Positions 1 to 8,475 are shown, counted from the stretch's first letter. The stretch is 64,000 nt of DNA from Aurantiacibacter sp. MUD61 (GCF_027912455.1 NZ_CP115446.1:2007501-2071500), one strand, 5' to 3'. A program made the numbers and translations. Notes: generated by a model from the sequence alone, not told the origin.

Positions 1-2
1 AT

Positions 3-1445
3 TACTTCTATCGCCATCCGGAGAATTTGCGGCCCGAACAGGCAGCGATGCTGGCCGGGCTGTTGCAAGCACCAAGCCGCCTCGCTCCCACTCGCAATCC
101 GGACCTTGCCGCCGCGCGATATGGGCTCGTGAAGAATGCCATGGTCGCGGCGGGGTATCTGACGCAGGAAGAGGCCGATGCAATGGCAGTGCCCACGCTC
201 GATGTGCGCACGCGCAACGATCTGCCGACAGGTACCTATTTCGCCGACTGGGCGCTGCCTGAAGCGCGCGAGATTTCCGGCATGTCCTATTCGCGCGAAA
301 CGTTGACCACTACGCTGGATTCGCGGCTCCAGAACATCGCACGGCGCGTTGTGGAGCGGGCGCCATTGGGAGAAGCGCAGGTCGCGCTCGTGGCCATGCG
401 CACAAATGGCGAAGTCGTGGCGATGATCGGCGGGCGCGATTATTCGGAAAGTCCCTTCAACCGTGCGACGCAGGCGCGCCGCCAGCCCGGATCGACTTTC
501 AAACTATTCGTGTATCTCTCCGCCCTGCGCGCCGGGTGGAGCCCAGGCGATACGATCGCGAACACGGAGTTTACTTCGGGCAGCTACCAGCCGGGGAATT
601 CCAACGACCGGTATTCCGAAGTGATCACGTTGCGCGATGCCTTTGCGCAAAGCTCCAATGTCGCAGCCGTGCGCCTGTTCAACGAAGTGGGCAGTGAAGC
701 CGTAATCGAAACCGCGCGCGAGCTTGGCATCACCACGCCCTTGCCCGATGGCGATCCGTCGCTGGCGCTGGGAACGTCGACCATGAGCCTCCTGGAACTT
801 ACTGCCGCCTATGCCGGGGTGGCAGGCAATTCCTTCCCTGTGAGCCCACGCGCTTTTCCGCAGGAGGAAGAAGGATGGTTTGAATGGCTGACGAATGGCC
901 GTGGCAGCCTCAACGCCAGCGATCATGAGGATATGCAGGACATGCTGCGCGCCGCCATCAACGATGGCACGGGTAGGGCGGCTACACTGTCGGTTGCCAA
1001 CTACGGCAAGACCGGCACCACGCAGAACAACCGCGATGCGCTGTTCGTCGGCTATGCAGGCGATCTGGTGGTCGGCGTGTGGATCGGGAACGATGACAAT
1101 TCGCCGCTCGATGGCGTGACGGGCGGCGGACTGCCCGCACGCATCTGGCGCGATTTCATGCGCGGCGCGCTGGGCGCAGAGGCAGCTCCGCCCCGCGCTA
1201 CGCCTTCGCCCGATCCCAGTGGGCCGGTGGAACCGCTGGACGTGCCCAATCTCGAAGACATTCCGATGGGCGAGCGCAGCCGCCTGTCGATCCGCGACGG
1301 CGAAGCTGTGTTCTCGACCGATGTCGAAGGCGTGCCGCTACAGATCGGTGTGCGCGATGGCGAATTGACGCTGGACGTGGATGAGGAAGCCGCCCAGCGC
1401 AGGCTGGAGGAGGCTAGCGGCCAACCTTCCGGGCAGGAGCGCTAA
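3..1445 (+). CDS. Class A penicillin-binding protein (PBP1A family), 5'-truncated by window edge
   Basis: The reading frame is open from the first bases, so this is the C-terminal part of a bifunctional peptidoglycan glycosyltransferase/transpeptidase acting on lipid II at the periplasmic face of the inner membrane. The first ~50 residues match the end of the GT51 domain (AAMLAGLLQAPSRLAP). The transpeptidase domain follows, with all three catalytic motifs: STFK (nucleophilic Ser about 130 codons after the GT51 segment), SSN and KTGTT. The tail is rich in Pro and acidic residues, as is common in PBP1A/1C proteins. The stop overlaps the end of the convergent membrane-protein gene by 4 bp. The true start lies outside the window. 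Confidence 0.95.
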   Translation, partial: YFYRHPENLRPEQAAMLAGLLQAPSRLAPTRNPDLAAARYGLVKNAMVAAGYLTQEEADAMAVPTLDVRTRNDLPTGTYFADWALPEAREISGMSYSRETLTTTLDSRLQNIARRVVERAPLGEAQVALVAMRTNGEVVAMIGGRDYSESPFNRATQARRQPGSTFKLFVYLSALRAGWSPGDTIANTEFTSGSYQPGNSNDRYSEVITLRDAFAQSSNVAAVRLFNEVGSEAVIETARELGITTPLPDGDPSLALGTSTMSLLELTAAYAGVAGNSFPVSPRAFPQEEEGWFEWLTNGRGSLNASDHEDMQDMLRAAINDGTGRAATLSVANYGKTGTTQNNRDALFVGYAGDLVVGVWIGNDDNSPLDGVTGGGLPARIWRDFMRGALGAEAAPPRATPSPDPSGPVEPLDVPNLEDIPMGERSRLSIRDGEAVFSTDVEGVPLQIGVRDGELTLDVDEEAAQRRLEEASGQPSGQER

Positions 1446-1858
1446 CTCGCCTCGCTGTCGTTCTCTTCCGGTGACTGCTTTGTCCGGGGCAGCAATTCCA
1501 GCACAATGACCATCGCGGTCCACACGGCGAAAGTCGCCTGCAATTTGGGTGGCACCGCTATGGTGGCCATCTCAAGCATGGTCGGCAGCGCGGCCACCAC
1601 GATAATAGCCATAACGCCGTAGAACAGTTTGTATACGCTTGAACCAAGATACAGGATGATCACGACAAGCGTAGCCGATACCAACAAAAGCAGCGCGAAA
1701 TCATAGTTTTCCAGCGAGGTGCTGTCCGCCAGCACAAAGCCCAGCACCGCCCCGAAAACGACATTCAGCCCGCGAATATTCGCATGGTATTCTTCCTCCG
1801 TCACGGCGGAGGTCATGGGGATGTGATACCATTTCGGCTTGGATGGCGTCTTAGCCAT
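1442..1858 (-). CDS. Small integral membrane protein of unknown function
   Basis: This 138-residue protein has a short polar N-terminus followed by about four hydrophobic segments (around residues 30-45, 53-73, 78-98 and 108-124) and an acidic C-terminal tail. I recognise no enzymatic motif. It is the last gene of a minus-strand run: its ATG overlaps the end of the upstream reductase gene by 8 bp (shared bases ATGGCTAA), so translational coupling is likely. Its own end overlaps the convergent PBP gene by 4 bp. Function unknown. The coupling supports its being a real gene rather than a chance frame. Confidence 0.75.
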   Translation of the reverse strand: MAKTPSKPKWYHIPMTSAVTEEEYHANIRGLNVVFGAVLGFVLADSTSLENYDFALLLLVSATLVVIILYLGSSVYKLFYGVMAIIVVAALPTMLEMATIAVPPKLQATFAVWTAMVIVLELLPRTKQSPEENDSEAS

Positions 1859-2960
1859 GGGGGGTCACCAGATATTTCTCGCCCGTCTTCATCTGCGCAT
1901 AATCCATGATGGCATCCTTGGTGAGCATTTCTTCCAGCCCGACACGCTCTTTGTAAGAGCTGGCGAAGGTGGTTGTCAGCCCCTGCTGCACACGCTGGCG
2001 CAGGCGCATCATGGTTTCCATGTCGCAGCTGCCGAGGAATGGGGTGAGCAGCCAGCCGGATACCGTCCAGCCGAAGCCGTAGCTGGGCGTAAGGATCGTG
2101 GGCGAGAGATCGAGGCGGCCGTAGATGTACATCTTCTTCGCCTGATTGGAGCCGTAGCGGCTGTATTCGGTCATTTTCGACGCCGCGACGCGCTCCATGG
2201 CGCGCAGGCAGGTGTCGGTCGTCTTGCCGCCGCCGATGGGATCATAGCCAAGGTATGCGCCGGTGTCGGAAATCGCGGAGGCCAGCTGCTTTTCGAAATC
2301 GTCCTCGGACGAGTTCACCACTTGGCTGGCACCAATGCCTTTCAGCAGGTCCACCTGTTCCTGCTTGCGCACGATATTGACCAGACCCATGCCGTCTTCC
2401 TGGCAAATCCGATTGAGCATCTGGCCAAGGTTGGATGCAGCAGCCGCATGGATGATCGCATCGTGACCTTCGCGCTTGGCGGTTTCGACAAAACCCAATG
2501 CGGTCAGTGGGTTGACGAAGGAACTTGCGCCTTCCTCTGCTGAGTGATCGCCCAGCGGCAGGCACATCATCGCATCGGCCAGCGCATATTCGCCATAGGC
2601 ATGGCCGGGAACGCAGGAAACGCGCTGACCCATCAGTGCCTGCGCCATCTCGCCGTCGCCCGCAGCGATGACTGTGCCGGCGCCTTCATTGCCAACCGTC
2701 TGCGGCTTGTCATGTCGCGCCGCTTGGGTAGCGGCCATGCGCGGATCCATCTGCGCCACGATCTTGCCGGGCGAGTAGTCGGCATTTTCGAGGTCGACCC
2801 CGGTGATCATCAGCGCAAGATCGGAGGGATTGATCGGCGCCGCCTCCATCTTGACGAGCACCTGATTGCCGGTCGGTGCGGGGAATTCCTTTTCCTCCAG
2901 CGCCAAAGTCAGCGTTCCGTCGGAAGTGAGTGTCGATTTGAGCTGGCGTCCGGTGGTCAT
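1851..2960 (-). CDS. Zinc-independent medium-chain dehydrogenase/reductase (quinone oxidoreductase-like)
   Basis: This 369-residue protein has the MDR fold: an N-terminal GroES-like domain (INPSD motif near residue 44, the NEGAG motif near 92) and a C-terminal Rossmann domain with an alanine-rich variant of the nucleotide loop (AAAASNLG). The Cys/His zinc ligands of alcohol dehydrogenases are not evident, which fits the quinone oxidoreductase/enoyl reductase branch using NAD(P)H. The substrate cannot be read from sequence. The ATG is preceded by an AGGAG ribosome-binding site. It lies just downstream of truA, separated by a 16-bp tandem duplication, and is followed by the overlapping membrane-protein gene. 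Confidence 0.85.
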   Translation of the reverse strand: MTTGRQLKSTLTSDGTLTLALEEKEFPAPTGNQVLVKMEAAPINPSDLALMITGVDLENADYSPGKIVAQMDPRMAATQAARHDKPQTVGNEGAGTVIAAGDGEMAQALMGQRVSCVPGHAYGEYALADAMMCLPLGDHSAEEGASSFVNPLTALGFVETAKREGHDAIIHAAAASNLGQMLNRICQEDGMGLVNIVRKQEQVDLLKGIGASQVVNSSEDDFEKQLASAISDTGAYLGYDPIGGGKTTDTCLRAMERVAASKMTEYSRYGSNQAKKMYIYGRLDLSPTILTPSYGFGWTVSGWLLTPFLGSCDMETMMRLRQRVQQGLTTTFASSYKERVGLEEMLTKDAIMDYAQMKTGEKYLVTPHG

Positions 2961-2968
2961 GTCTTTCT

Positions 2969-3000
2969 CCTAATTCTCGTTTGGCCTAATTCTCGTCTGG
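2969..3000. repeat. 16-bp tandem duplication at the truA stop codon
   Basis: CCTAATTCTCGTTTGG (2969-2984) is directly followed by CCTAATTCTCGTCTGG (2985-3000), one mismatch. On the minus strand, the copy nearer truA encodes the last truA residues and stop. The other copy supplies the AGGAG ribosome-binding site of the next gene. It looks like a local slip duplication. Confidence 0.85.
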
Positions 3001-3735
3001 ATATTGTGCGGCTACGAAATAGAGGCCTTCGGGCGGGGCGTTCAGGCCCAATGCCGAGCGATCTTTTGCCTCCAACGCCTCGGCCACCTGTTGGGTCCGC
3101 CATTGCCCCTGGCCGACAAGCGCCAGCGTGCCAACCATGGAGCGGACCTGATGATGCAGGAAACTGCGCGCGGCGGCACGGATAATCACGGCATCACCTT
3201 CACGCGTCACATCGAGCTTGTCGAGCGTTTTGACCGGGCTGGCGGACTGGCAGTGAGCACTGCGAAAAGTCGTGAAGTCGTGGTTCCCCACCAGCAGCTG
3301 CGCCGCCTCATGCATGGCATCGCTGTCCAGATCGCGGGCGATGTGCCAGGCGCGGCCCTTTTCGATCGTGAGCGGCGCGCGGCGATTGCGGATGCGATAT
3401 TCGTAAGAACGGCCAGTGCAGGAAAAGCGCGCATGCCAGTCATCGGCTTTCTCCTCGCAGCCGATGATTGCGATGGGATCAGGGCGAAGCTTCGCATTGA
3501 GCGCCTCCATCAGCCGGAATGGCGCGATGTCCTTCGCGATATCTACATGGCTGCGCATCGCGAGTGCATGCACGCCGCTATCGGTGCGACCGGCGCTGTG
3601 CAGCGTTACATCCTCGCCGGTGACCGCATGGGCCGCTTCCTCGATCGCTTGCTGTACCGATGGCGAATGCTGCTGCCGCTGCAGTCCGCAGAACGGCCCG
3701 CCGTCAAATTCGATAGTCAGCGCAAAGCGGGTCAC
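2986..3735 (-). CDS. truA: tRNA pseudouridine(38-40) synthase TruA
   Basis: TruA isomerises uridines 38-40 of the tRNA anticodon arm to pseudouridine. The 249-residue length is normal for the family. The catalytic signature [10 protein letters not shown] spans residues 48-57, with the nucleophilic Asp at 52. The RNA-contacting block near residue 127 ([11 protein letters not shown]) and the FLHHQVR motif are also visible. Its start overlaps the fmt stop by 4 bp (ATGA type), so both tRNA-maturation genes are translationally coupled. The pairing fmt-truA is common in alphaproteobacteria, often together with def. Confidence 0.97.
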   Translation of the reverse strand: MTRFALTIEFDGGPFCGLQRQQHSPSVQQAIEEAAHAVTGEDVTLHSAGRTDSGVHALAMRSHVDIAKDIAPFRLMEALNAKLRPDPIAIIGCEEKADDWHARFSCTGRSYEYRIRNRRAPLTIEKGRAWHIARDLDSDAMHEAAQLLVGNHDFTTFRSAHCQSASPVKTLDKLDVTREGDAVIIRAAARSFLHHQVRSMVGTLALVGQGQWRTQQVAEALEAKDRSALGLNAPPEGLYFVAAQYPDEN

Positions 3736-4637
3736 GAAAGCTGCGTCCCCTCACGCACGGGATTGCCGCGCAGGAATTGCTCGCGGCCCATGGTCGGCTT
3801 GCCAGCCTTTTGCAGCGTGACGGGGCGCAAGGCACCGTGCCCGCAAGCGATGGTCATTTTGTCGTCGATCAGAGTGCCGGGTTTGCCCGATGCATCGACC
3901 ACTTCGGTCCGCAGCAATTTGACGCGGACATTGTTCAATTCAAACCAGGCACCGGGGAAGGGGGCAAACGCGCGGACATTGCGCTCGATATCCTCGGCCG
4001 GCTGGGCGAAGTAGATCCGCGCCTCGGCCTTTTCGATTTTGGGCGCATAGGTCGCGAGGCTGTCGTCCTGCTCCTCAGGCTTCAATTCATCGAGACGAGA
4101 GAGAGCCTCGACCATCAGCCGCGCACCCATTTTCGCCAGTTCATCGTGCAATTCGCCGGTCGTCTTGCAATCGATTGGCGTGCATTCTTTCAGCAGCATG
4201 GGGCCTGTATCGAGGCCCGCTTCCATCTGCATGATGGTGATGCCTGTTTCCTCATCGCCCGCCTGGATCGCCCGGTGGATCGGGGCGGCGCCGCGCCAGC
4301 GCGGCAGCAGGGAGCCGTGGACATTGAGACAGCCGTGCTTAGGCGCATCCAGCACCGCTTGCGGCAGGATCATTCCATAGGCGGCAACCACCGCCACATC
4401 CGCGCCAAGCGCGGCCAGAGCTTCCTGCTCCTCCGCACCCTTAAGACTGGTCGGGTTGCGCACTTCGATGCCCAGTTTTTCGGCCCGCGCGTGGACGGGG
4501 GAAGGGCGCTCCTGCTTGCCGCGGCCAGAACGGCGCGGCGGCTGTGAGTAGACCGCGACCACATCATGCCCCGCCTCCACCAGCGCTTCGAGCACCGGCA
4601 AGGCAAAATCGGGCGTTCCCATGAAGATTATTTTCAT
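3732..4637 (-). CDS. fmt: Methionyl-tRNA formyltransferase
   Basis: Fmt transfers a formyl group from 10-formyl-tetrahydrofolate to initiator Met-tRNA in the cytoplasm. The protein has 301 residues. The N-terminal formyltransferase domain carries the catalytic Asn105, His107 and Asp143 in the contexts [17 protein letters not shown] and GLDTGPML. The C-terminal OB-like domain follows from about residue 205. The gene heads the minus-strand fmt-truA-reductase-membrane protein cluster. The deformylase gene def is nearby on the other strand beyond recR, so the makers and removers of the N-formyl group are close but not in one operon. Confidence 0.97.
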   Translation of the reverse strand: MKIIFMGTPDFALPVLEALVEAGHDVVAVYSQPPRRSGRGKQERPSPVHARAEKLGIEVRNPTSLKGAEEQEALAALGADVAVVAAYGMILPQAVLDAPKHGCLNVHGSLLPRWRGAAPIHRAIQAGDEETGITIMQMEAGLDTGPMLLKECTPIDCKTTGELHDELAKMGARLMVEALSRLDELKPEEQDDSLATYAPKIEKAEARIYFAQPAEDIERNVRAFAPFPGAWFELNNVRVKLLRTEVVDASGKPGTLIDDKMTIACGHGALRPVTLQKAGKPTMGREQFLRGNPVREGTQLS

Positions 4638-4660
4638 CGCAAAAGCCCCTAACCGTTCAC

Positions 4661-4734
4661 CCTGAGCTTGTCGAAGGGTCGTTCTTTCTTATTTCACGCG
4701 GTGAAAAGGAAAAGCGATGCTTCGACAAGCTCAG
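4661..4734. repeat. Inverted pair of the TTCGACAAGCTCAGG dispersed repeat
   Basis: CCTGAGCTTGTCGAAGGG (4661-4678) and TTCGACAAGCTCAG (4721-4734) are inverted copies of one motif. They flank about 42 bp that contain an inner palindrome, TTTCAC-GCG-GTGAAA (4692-4706). The element lies between the divergent genes fmt and recR. The same motif recurs at 48813-48838 and, in the variant TTCGACAGGCTCAGG, inside ccrM at 46002. It resembles the short intergenic repeats common in sphingomonad genomes. Confidence 0.8.
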
Positions 4735-4756
4735 CATGAGCGGATAGTGAGACAAA

Positions 4757-5353
4757 ATGGCCTCCACCGAAATCGAAAATCTGGCAGCAGCCTTGGCACG
4801 GCTTCCCGGGCTCGGACCGCGATCCGCGCGGCGGGCGGTGCTTTGGCTGGTCAAACACCGTGAGACGGCCTTGAAGCAGGTTCTGGATGCTCTGGGCGCC
4901 GTTCAGGACAAGCTCGTCGAATGCGACACCTGCGGCAATGTCGACACGCAAAATCCCTGCACGATCTGCGCCGACCCGCGCCGCGATGCGAAAAGCATTT
5001 GCGTGGTGGAGGATGTCGCGGACCTGTGGGCGCTTGACCGCGCGCGGCTGTTCACCGGCAAATACCACGTGTTGGGCGGGAGGCTTTCCGCGCTTGACGG
5101 CGTGCGGCCAGAAGACCTGACTATCGACCAGCTGCTCGGCCGCGTGGCAGAAGGCGGTGTGGACGAAGTCGTCCTTGCAATGAATGCGACGCTCGAAGGG
5201 CAAACGACCGCCCATTATATCGCTGAGAAGCTCGAAGATCGCCCCGTTCGGATCACCCAGCTCGCCCACGGTCTACCGGTCGGCGGGGAGCTGGATTACC
5301 TCGACGAGGGAACGCTTGCGCAGGCGCTGCGGGCAAGGAGGCCGTTGGGTTAG
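4757..5353 (+). CDS. recR: Recombination mediator RecR
   Basis: RecR works with RecF and RecO to load RecA onto gapped DNA. The 198-residue protein shows the normal order: a helix-hairpin-helix ([19 protein letters not shown], residues 16-34), a C4 zinc finger with Cys56, Cys59, Cys68 and Cys71, then a Toprim domain beginning at [14 protein letters not shown] and including [13 protein letters not shown]. It is monocistronic here. A strongly structured repeat starts right after its stop and could act as its terminator. The usual dnaX-ybaB partners are not in this window. Confidence 0.97.
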   Translation: MASTEIENLAAALARLPGLGPRSARRAVLWLVKHRETALKQVLDALGAVQDKLVECDTCGNVDTQNPCTICADPRRDAKSICVVEDVADLWALDRARLFTGKYHVLGGRLSALDGVRPEDLTIDQLLGRVAEGGVDEVVLAMNATLEGQTTAHYIAEKLEDRPVRITQLAHGLPVGGELDYLDEGTLAQALRARRPLG

Positions 5354-5430
5354 CCCACCCCGCTGCGACTAGCTCGCTGCGCTCGGCAAGTCTCGCTCCC
5401 CTCCCGCAGGCGGGAGGGGGTGGGGGTGGG
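5354..5430. repeat. Structured intergenic element after recR (nested inverted repeats)
   Basis: Outer arms CCCACCCC (5354-5361) and GGGGTGGG (5423-5430) enclose an inner 9-bp hairpin, CCCCTCCCG (5398-5406) with CGGGAGGGG (5411-5419) around a CAGG loop. The element begins immediately after the recR stop. It may serve as a transcription terminator or as a REP-like repeat; there is no uridine tract. Confidence 0.65.
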
Positions 5431-5475
5431 CCGGCAACGTTGAATACTTCGTTCAGCGGAACTATATCTCACCCC

Positions 5476-6042
5476 ATGGCTATCAGAGAAATCCTTGAAG
5501 CGCCGGATCCCCGGCTCAAAACCGTGTCCAAGCCCGTCGAGACTTTCGATGCGGAGCTTAAGACGCTCGTCGATGACATGTTCGAAACTATGTATGCAGC
5601 GCATGGGATTGGCCTCGCAGCGATCCAGGTGGGCGAACCCATTCGCCTGCTCGTGATCGACCTGCAGGAAGAGGACAAGGACGCAGAGCCTGTCGAATGC
5701 GAGCATGACGGCACGAAGCACACCCACCAGCCGGTCATTAATGACCCGCGCATTTTCGTGAATCCGGAAATCCTCGATCCCAGCGACGACATGGGCACCT
5801 ATCAGGAAGGCTGCCTGTCGGTCCCCGATATCTATGCCGATGTGGAGCGCCCGTCCCGCTGCCGCGTGCGCTATCAGGATCTCGACGGCAACCAACATGA
5901 GGAAGAAATGTCCGGCATGCTGGCCACCTGCATCCAGCATGAAATGGACCATCTGAATGGCATCCTCTTCATCGATCACCTCAGCCGCCTGAAGCGGTCA
6001 ATGGCATTGAAGAAGCTGAAGAAGATGCGCGAAGCCGCGTGA
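5476..6042 (+). CDS. def: Peptide deformylase
   Basis: Def removes the N-formyl group from nascent proteins using a bound ferrous ion. All three family motifs are present: GIGLAAIQ (44-51), EGCLS (111-115, metal-ligand Cys) and HEMDH (155-159, two His ligands and the catalytic Glu). The start at 5476 (MAIREIL) was chosen because family members begin at this point; a longer frame to 5440 adds residues without homology and overlaps a repeat. An insertion rich in acidic and His residues (about 64-86, [15 protein letters not shown] and on) precedes the EGCLS motif and is longer than in E. coli Def. The stop overlaps the next gene by 4 bp. Confidence 0.96.
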   Translation: MAIREILEAPDPRLKTVSKPVETFDAELKTLVDDMFETMYAAHGIGLAAIQVGEPIRLLVIDLQEEDKDAEPVECEHDGTKHTHQPVINDPRIFVNPEILDPSDDMGTYQEGCLSVPDIYADVERPSRCRVRYQDLDGNQHEEEMSGMLATCIQHEMDHLNGILFIDHLSRLKRSMALKKLKKMREAA

Positions 6043-6242
6043 AGGGACCGCTGAGCCTGCGAAGGGCTGCGCTCGCCGGCGTTATCTATGCAGTGGTGAT
6101 GTGCATCTGGCGCTATGTCAGCTCTGATGACACGCTGGACGAGCTGAGCGTCAAATTCGCGGTCTATTTCGTGTTCTTCACGACCGGCTTCTGGATACTC
6201 TACAACCTCTTTGCCACGTGGAAATCGCGCGGCGAGGATTGA
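6039..6242 (+). CDS. Small membrane protein coupled to def
   Basis: The protein has 67 residues with two hydrophobic segments (about residues 8-26 and 38-58) and a short charged tail. It starts at GTG, overlapping the def stop as GTGA, so its translation is probably coupled to def. No functional motif is recognised. A strong bidirectional terminator follows directly. Confidence rests on the coupling, the membrane-protein-like composition and the terminator rather than on homology. Confidence 0.65.
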   Translation: MKGPLSLRRAALAGVIYAVVMCIWRYVSSDDTLDELSVKFAVYFVFFTTGFWILYNLFATWKSRGED

Positions 6243-6248
6243 AACGAA

Positions 6249-6278
6249 AAAGGGCCGCTCCATCGGGTGCGGCCCTTT
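6249..6278. terminator. Bidirectional intrinsic terminator
   Basis: AAAGGGCCGC (6249-6258) and GCGGCCCTTT (6269-6278) form a perfect 10-bp stem with a 10-nt loop. It is flanked by A-rich sequence on the left and TCCTTT on the right. It sits between convergent genes and can serve both the def operon and the minus-strand spermidine-synthase-like gene. Confidence 0.88.
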
Positions 6279-6300
6279 TCCTTTATCAAGTGTCGGCTTG

Positions 6301-8373
6301 TCACCCAGCGCCGGTCACCTGCGGGCGGACTTTGGGGATCAGCGCGAAGGCGAGCAGGTAAAGCGCACCCACCACGATCAGCAGGTTGTTGTAACCAGTG
6401 AACAGCGCGGCATACTCCAGGCACCCGCCAAGGATCGTGCCGAGCAGGTTCACTGCAAAGGCACTGCGCGTATCGCCGCTTTCACGGAAGCGCTTGGAGA
6501 AGGCCACATTCGCGATGAAAATCGGAATGAAGGCCAGCAGCACCGCAGCCACGACGCGCGGCCAGAACGGCATGGCGAGCAGCCATTCTTCAGGGATGAA
6601 GAACGCAGCCAGCAGTGATGCGAGCATCGCTGCATAGCACCAGCCGATCGGCGGGGTCTTGAACTTGCGGGTGTATTCGACTGCCGCCAGCACCACGATC
6701 AGCACGCCGCCGAACACCAGTGCATTCACGAACCATGTCGTGCCGAACAGCAGAGCGAAAGTGGCGATGTTTTTCGTTTCCAGCAGCATGAAAGCCGCGC
6801 CCATGAAGAACAGGTCTGCATAGGGCCGCATTTCCTTCAGCGGACCGCCGAGCGTGCGCACGGTGATCAGCGAAGCGAGCAGGATCAGCCCCAGCGTCAC
6901 GATGTAGAGCGGCGGGAAGTTATCACCTTTGAAGTAGATGAAAGGCGAATTGTCATTGGCAGGCTGCATGTCGGCTTCGGCGCTGACAGGCTGCCACACG
7001 CCCTGACACGCCTGGTCAGCAGGAGTCAGTCCCACAGTGATGACAGCCTGTTGGTCATCGAACGTGTCGACACAGGGCGCATGGCCGAAAGCCGCAGCGG
7101 TTGTGTTGGCCAGACGGTCGATCAGCCAGTCTTCGCGATAATAATTGTACATCGCAAAGGTGCCGCCGGGATTGAGGCGATTGCGAACCGATTGCATGGC
7201 CTCTTCGGTGAACAGGAAGCTCTCCAGGCGGATCTGCGATGCACCGTTTACCAGCGTCAGGCTGTCCGGCAGGGCGAACAGGATGAAATCGTAGGTTTTG
7301 TCGGTGCCTTCCAGGAATGCGCGCCCATCGTTGATATGCCGCGTGACGCGCGGATCCTGATAGGGGCGATCGATATTCTGTTCGATCCCGACTTCCATGA
7401 TACGCGGATCGATATCGACAGCGTCGACACTGCGCGCACCACTATCGAGCGCAATTGCCAGGTCCGAGCCCGATCCGGCCCCCACGATCAGAACATCGCC
7501 AAGCTCTGCAGACGCCCGACGCTCGTAAGGAGTGAAATAGATGTCGTATTGCATCGCCCGCCGAAGCTCGAGCGGAGCCATGATCTGGTGGGGTACGCCA
7601 TTGGCGCGGATATTGACCACGCCATCGATTGGGGGATCGGAATCGAGCGTCTGGATCTTGTAATAGGGCGACCAGCTTATGTTCTCATCGGTGCTCTCAT
7701 TGAACAGGATCACCAGCAGCGGCAGCGTCCAAGCCACCGTCGCAAGGCGGCGCTTCTTTTCCGACAGGGCGACGTAAAGCACGCCCGCAAGCATGCCCCA
7801 GACGAGGCTAGGTGCATGCATGAAGCTGAGCGCTGAAAAGGCGACGATGCCTGCGAGTGAACCGATCAGGTCCCAGCGATAGGCTTTAAGGGCAGGCAGC
7901 TTGGCAAAGCAGCGGCCTACCAGCTCCGCAGGGCCAGCCAGGATGACGGCGACGAGGCAAAATATCAGCGGCAGGGCGAGCCATGCAGGCGGTCCGCCCA
8001 GTTCCAGCGCGGTCCAGTAGAGTATCTCTCCGCCCTCATGCTGGATGCTCATCGGGTAACGGATCACGCCGACGGTCAGCAGGGTGAGCAGCGGCAGCGA
8101 CCACGGCCAGATCGACCAGCTCTTGCGGCTGATCAGGAAGCCCGCACCGATGCCGAGAAAGCTGCCCAGCAGCACGAAATTGGAGAAGTAGGAAAGGTGG
8201 ATCACATTCGATCCGAGCCATCGGATCAGCGCCAGCTCCACAAACAGCATCAGCGTGGCCGACGCGACCAGCCGCGTGGCAACTCTGCCCTCACTATCGG
8301 TGCGATGGCTTGTCTGCGATGCTTTCTCCGGCGCGTCGGTCAGAGCGGCCGGATTGTTTTCTGCAATGTCCAC
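6301..8373 (-). CDS. Polytopic membrane protein with spermidine-synthase-like methyltransferase-fold domain
   Basis: This 690-residue protein has an N-terminal membrane block of about six helices (residues 33-225), then a cytoplasmic Rossmann domain of the polyamine-synthase family (the WSPYYKI motif at 234-240, the SAM-type loop GAGSGSD at 298-304, an acidic VDIDP strand end), then a second block of about six to seven helices to the C-terminus. True spermidine synthases have a catalytic Asp in a DSSDP-like loop; here the equivalent stretch reads FALPDS, so aminopropyl transfer is doubtful. The start is GTG at 8373, with an AGGGGA ribosome-binding site 7 nt upstream that lies within a strong hairpin. 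A CtrA-type box lies just beyond it. The substrate is unknown. Confidence 0.85.
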   Translation of the reverse strand: MDIAENNPAALTDAPEKASQTSHRTDSEGRVATRLVASATLMLFVELALIRWLGSNVIHLSYFSNFVLLGSFLGIGAGFLISRKSWSIWPWSLPLLTLLTVGVIRYPMSIQHEGGEILYWTALELGGPPAWLALPLIFCLVAVILAGPAELVGRCFAKLPALKAYRWDLIGSLAGIVAFSALSFMHAPSLVWGMLAGVLYVALSEKKRRLATVAWTLPLLVILFNESTDENISWSPYYKIQTLDSDPPIDGVVNIRANGVPHQIMAPLELRRAMQYDIYFTPYERRASAELGDVLIVGAGSGSDLAIALDSGARSVDAVDIDPRIMEVGIEQNIDRPYQDPRVTRHINDGRAFLEGTDKTYDFILFALPDSLTLVNGASQIRLESFLFTEEAMQSVRNRLNPGGTFAMYNYYREDWLIDRLANTTAAAFGHAPCVDTFDDQQAVITVGLTPADQACQGVWQPVSAEADMQPANDNSPFIYFKGDNFPPLYIVTLGLILLASLITVRTLGGPLKEMRPYADLFFMGAAFMLLETKNIATFALLFGTTWFVNALVFGGVLIVVLAAVEYTRKFKTPPIGWCYAAMLASLLAAFFIPEEWLLAMPFWPRVVAAVLLAFIPIFIANVAFSKRFRESGDTRSAFAVNLLGTILGGCLEYAALFTGYNNLLIVVGALYLLAFALIPKVRPQVTGAG

Positions 8374-8379
8374 GTAGAC

Positions 8380-8416
8380 GTCCCCTGTAACTCGATCAGG
8401 CCGAGCTACAGGGGAC
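8380..8416 (-). promoter_or_regulatory. Leader hairpin sequestering the ribosome-binding site of the spermidine-synthase-like gene
   Basis: Plus-strand arms GTCCCCTGTA (8380-8389) and TACAGGGGAC (8407-8416) pair perfectly over 10 bp. After one mismatch the stem continues with CTCG/CGAG and closes on a 7-nt loop. Read on the minus strand, the 3' arm contains AGGGGA (8386 to 8381), 7 nt from the GTG start. The fold would therefore hide the Shine-Dalgarno sequence. The same dyad could instead be a DNA operator. Confidence 0.6.
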
Positions 8417-8418
8417 GC

Positions 8419-8435
8419 GTTAAAAAGGTTTTAAC
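8419..8435 (-). promoter_or_regulatory. Candidate CtrA-binding box
   Basis: The sequence is an interrupted palindrome, GTTAAAA-AGG-TTTTAAC. It fits the CtrA consensus TTAA-N7-TTAAC on both strands. It lies 46-62 bp upstream of the GTG start at 8373, compatible with a promoter-region site for that minus-strand gene. Occupancy is inferred, not shown. Confidence 0.55.
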
Positions 8436-8475
8436 CATAAGAGCCGCGCTTCGAGGCGGCTTTGCACGGGTTTGA

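Noticed and set aside
2544..3185. Long plus-strand open frame (about 213 codons) over the reductase and truA genes
   Set aside because: It lies antisense to two clear genes, has no homology and shows the Arg/His-rich composition of shadow frames in high-GC DNA.
3004..4014. Plus-strand frame of about 336 codons over truA and fmt
   Set aside because: Antisense to two recognised genes; no domain; composition typical of a shadow frame.
4661..4734. tRNA or sRNA gene at the structured sequence before recR
   Set aside because: The palindrome is a dispersed repeat; no cloverleaf or promoter is visible.
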